The notes beneath the pieces are model-generated. The model saw nothing but the letters and a program-made list of their open reading frames with translations, had not been told where the DNA came from and searched no databases. A stretch of DNA of 56,656 bases from an uncultured Mucilaginibacter sp. (lineage in GTDB: Bacteria; Bacteroidota; Bacteroidia; Sphingobacteriales; Sphingobacteriaceae). The stretch lies in NCBI RefSeq assembly GCF_946481715.1, contig NZ_CAMLOV010000012.1:1-56656 (forward strand). Reading direction: 5' to 3'. Positions 54,124-56,656 of this stretch are shown here, piece after piece. Every line of letters starts with the position of its first letter. The stretch's first letter is position 1. Both the position numbers and the translations under genes were made by a program.

Positions 54124-56656
54124 ATGAACCTAAGCTTTACCAAATCGGTGTACACCCAAACATGTAAAGAATACAGCAGGAGATTAAAGCTTATTGCTCT
54201 ACTGCTAACTGGCCTTTGCTTGGTTACAGGCATTACAAAGGCAAATGCTACACCGGATAAGACAAAAAGGGTTGATGCACCTTTGCCTTTATCCAGCATA
54301 GCCAGGTTATCCGGTTTAACCATAAGCGTGGGGCATTTATCGCCGGCTTTTACCCCATTAACCGTAGGATACTCAGATACCGTTAGCAATGCAACTACCT
54401 CTGTTACCGTTACTGCTACACCCGAGCAGGCTGCCGCAACCATAAAAGTGAATGGTGTAAGCACCGCATCTTCCACCCCATCGGCAAATTTGCCATTAAC
54501 AGGGCTTAACACCACCATAACTATTGTGGTAACTGCAGAGGATGGCACTACTAAGAAAACCTACACCATAACAGTGCACCGTTTGGATAATCGGACCTTA
54601 GTGAATTCTATTTACATATCAGACAATTACGCCATTGCCGGAGGTTACACTACCAGCCCCTCATTTTCCAATAATGTTACCAGCTATACCATTGCAGAAA
54701 AAACGCATCCGGCTGATGACCAGTTTTTTGTAAGGATTTACAACGCACTCCCCAGTACTACTGCCAAAGTGAACGGAACTCCTGCGAAGATGTATTATGG
54801 CACCAGTTATGGCTTGTATATACCCGCCCACCAGGGCATAAACAACATTGCGGTAGAAATAACGGCCGAAGATAGAGTGACCACCAAAACTTTCAATTTT
54901 TCGGTACCGAGTCCTTATGATAATACCGATCTGTCCAGGTTGCAATATTCCACTACAGATCACGATTTTTATTTTAAGCCGGCATTCAATAAAGATTCTT
55001 TAAATAATTGGGCATTAACAAAAGCAGATGTAAACCAATTTTACCTGGGGCCGCTAACGGCAGACCAATATGCCACGGTTAAAGTAAATGGTGTTGCAAT
55101 ACCACGAGGGGGAAAATCGCCCTCTTACAACCTAGGCCAATCGGCTGTGGTGGTTGTAACAGGCCGCGACGGTGTAAGCACCAAAACGTATACTGTAAAT
55201 GCAAGGCACCAGCGGTTAAACAACAACCTGGCGAGTTATACAGCTAATGCCGGCACCTTATCCCCGGCAATTTCAACAGATTCATCCGATTATATGTTAA
55301 AGGTACCAAGCGGTATCAGAGAATCTACAATAACCTTTCGAACTGAAGACTCAACCGCAAAAATGGACGATCTTTTCACCAACTTCGGAACCGGCAGCCT
55401 TACTTTGAAAGCAAATTTTATTGAAGGCAGCAAAAAGTTTAATTTTTATGTTACGCCCCAGGATAACGATGCCGCGCATAATGTAAGAAGAAAATACACA
55501 CTCAATATTATACATCTTTCGGGCAACGCCAAACTAAAGGGGCTGGTGATAAGCAGTGGCACAATCACTCCGGACTTCACTTATTACGAGCCGGAAACTA
55601 CTATTTACAGGGTTACGGTGAGCACGCCCTCCGTCACCATTAAAGCTACTACAGACGTAGAGACTTCTACTATGCGCATAAACGGCGTTACCGTTGCCAG
55701 TGGTGCCACATCGCCCGCCATACCATTAGCCCTGGGCGACAATACAATTACCACGTTGGTAACAGCGCAGGATACAGCTGTAAAACGCCCTTATACCATC
55801 ATAGTTACCCGGGTTGCCGATAAGGCAGTACTGAGCAATATTGCTACCAGTACCGGTACATTAAGCCCTGCATTTGCTCCGGCAACAAGCAGTTACCAGG
55901 TAAATGTTACCAATGCCACTTCTTCTATTACTATAAAGCCGTTTGCCAACAGCACCTACCCCAACGTAACAGTTAAGGTGAACGGCACATCGGTTACGCC
56001 GGGCACCAGTTCTGTGGCTATACCGTTGAGCCTTGGCAACAATCCGATCGCGGTTGTGGTTACCTCGGCAGATCAGTCGAAAACTTTTACATATACGGTT
56101 AACGTAACGCGGCTGTCCGACAATGCCAACCTTACAAACCTAACTATTAATCCCGGTCATTTGTCACCGGCTTTTGCCGCGGCAACACAAAATTACGGTG
56201 CCTTTTTAACCCACACCACCACATCCGTTACTATTACAGCCACGCCTGCCAACCCAAATGTTACTATGACTGTTGACGGGCAGCCATTGCCTGCACACAC
56301 TACCACTTTTAATCGACCGCTGAACCTGGGCAGTAATGTTATCCAAATAGTGGTAACCTCTCAGGATGGGTCGAAGGTTAGAAATTACCTTCTTTCTATT
56401 ACCAGGCCGTCTGACAATTCAAACCTGCGGAATCTTTCTATAACCAGCGGCCCTTTATCGCCGGCTTTTGCCATCAATACTTTAAATTACACTGTTTCGG
56501 TACCAAATGATAGTACATACACCAGGGTTAAGCCTTACGCCGAAAATTCTAACGCTCCCATAACGGTAAACGGAACGGATGTTTACTCCAACAATTTTTC
56601 GCCGTATATACCATTGGTCCCCGGCCCTAATACTATATCGATAGTGGTAACCTCAC
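54124..56656 (+). CDS. giant cadherin-like repeat protein 4 (cut by window end)
   Basis: The frame is open from the ATG at 54124 (MNLSFTKSVYTQ) through the last base, 844 codons without stop. The leader core is LKLIALLLTGLCLVTGITKA, with possible cleavage after NA. Eight beta-sandwich domains are visible. Domains 2 and 3 (NRTLVNSIYISDNYAIAGGY, NTDLSRLQYSTTDHDF) align with those of the other giants. Domains 7 and 8 (NANLTNLTINPGHLSPAF, NSNLRNLSITSGPLSPAF) match domains 11 and 12 of giant 1, so a third member of the trio and a sorting domain are expected beyond the edge. That continuation is inference. Confidence 0.85.
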   Translation, partial: MNLSFTKSVYTQTCKEYSRRLKLIALLLTGLCLVTGITKANATPDKTKRVDAPLPLSSIARLSGLTISVGHLSPAFTPLTVGYSDTVSNATTSVTVTATPEQAAATIKVNGVSTASSTPSANLPLTGLNTTITIVVTAEDGTTKKTYTITVHRLDNRTLVNSIYISDNYAIAGGYTTSPSFSNNVTSYTIAEKTHPADDQFFVRIYNALPSTTAKVNGTPAKMYYGTSYGLYIPAHQGINNIAVEITAEDRVTTKTFNFSVPSPYDNTDLSRLQYSTTDHDFYFKPAFNKDSLNNWALTKADVNQFYLGPLTADQYATVKVNGVAIPRGGKSPSYNLGQSAVVVVTGRDGVSTKTYTVNARHQRLNNNLASYTANAGTLSPAISTDSSDYMLKVPSGIRESTITFRTEDSTAKMDDLFTNFGTGSLTLKANFIEGSKKFNFYVTPQDNDAAHNVRRKYTLNIIHLSGNAKLKGLVISSGTITPDFTYYEPETTIYRVTVSTPSVTIKATTDVETSTMRINGVTVASGATSPAIPLALGDNTITTLVTAQDTAVKRPYTIIVTRVADKAVLSNIATSTGTLSPAFAPATSSYQVNVTNATSSITIKPFANSTYPNVTVKVNGTSVTPGTSSVAIPLSLGNNPIAVVVTSADQSKTFTYTVNVTRLSDNANLTNLTINPGHLSPAFAAATQNYGAFLTHTTTSVTITATPANPNVTMTVDGQPLPAHTTTFNRPLNLGSNVIQIVVTSQDGSKVRNYLLSITRPSDNSNLRNLSITSGPLSPAFAINTLNYTVSVPNDSTYTRVKPYAENSNAPITVNGTDVYSNNFSPYIPLVPGPNTISIVVTS

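Noticed and set aside
41971..56656. CRISPR-like or satellite repeats suggested by many recurring words
   Set aside because: The recurring words are codons of repeated protein domains of about 90 residues with continuous long frames; there are no short identical repeats with unique spacers.
1..56656. tRNA, rRNA, riboswitch or diversity-generating retroelement
   Set aside because: No cloverleaf, rRNA segment, known riboswitch core, reverse transcriptase or template/variable repeat pair was seen. The S23-type gene resembles Avd only in fold class and has no RT beside it.

Overview
The window looks like a chromosomal segment of a Bacteroidota bacterium, most likely Sphingobacteriaceae (Mucilaginibacter/Pedobacter-like). 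The reasons are: several large proteins ending in a type-B type IX secretion (CHU_C-like) C-terminal domain; an MG2/TonB-plug protein; a BlaI-BlaR1 pair; scarce Shine-Dalgarno sequences; and several TAnnTTTG-type -7 boxes of the Bacteroidota sigma factor. No rRNA, tRNA, CRISPR array or phage region was seen. This placement is inferred from gene content, not from a marker gene.

Positions 1-10.9 kb form a cytoplasmic alpha-glucan block, nearly all on the minus strand: a GH65 maltose-phosphorylase-like enzyme, a GH13 amylase-family enzyme, a GH31 alpha-glucosidase, glycogen branching enzyme GlgB and a truncated AraC-type regulator at the left edge. None of the four enzymes has a visible export signal, so the block probably remodels or recycles internal glycogen or maltodextrin. 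Positions 10.9-15.3 kb hold a flavin amine oxidase with a cupin partner, an endonuclease/exonuclease/phosphatase-fold membrane protein and two further membrane proteins, one with intramembrane histidines.

Positions 15.3-17.4 kb carry pyrB and pyrR, separated by a small element: a frameshifted four-helix-bundle (S23/IVS-type) gene bounded by inverted repeats. A copy of the same repeat without cargo lies at 33.4 kb. Positions 17.5-24.9 kb encode an exported aminopeptidase P, an MG2/TonB-plug protein, a YdeI-like protein and a BlaI/BlaR1-type pair preceded by a 30-bp palindrome. Positions 24.9-31 kb are the gltB-gltD glutamate synthase operon. Positions 31.2-38.1 kb hold gmhB-like, membrane, YitT, exported RidA, serine hydrolase and beta-barrel genes, interleaved with several short intergenic repeat families. 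FtsK and a LolA-like protein follow at 38.4-41.8 kb.

Positions 41.9-56.6 kb contain four tandem giant genes (the last cut by the window end). They encode strings of about 85-100-residue cadherin-like beta-sandwich domains and, in the three complete ones, a nearly identical type IX sorting domain. The spacers and leaders suggest duplication of a two-gene unit. Gene 1 contains an in-frame duplication of about 1,023 bp that includes a fossil of the linker preceding the sorting domain. This array and the pyr-operon element are the two most unusual parts of the window.
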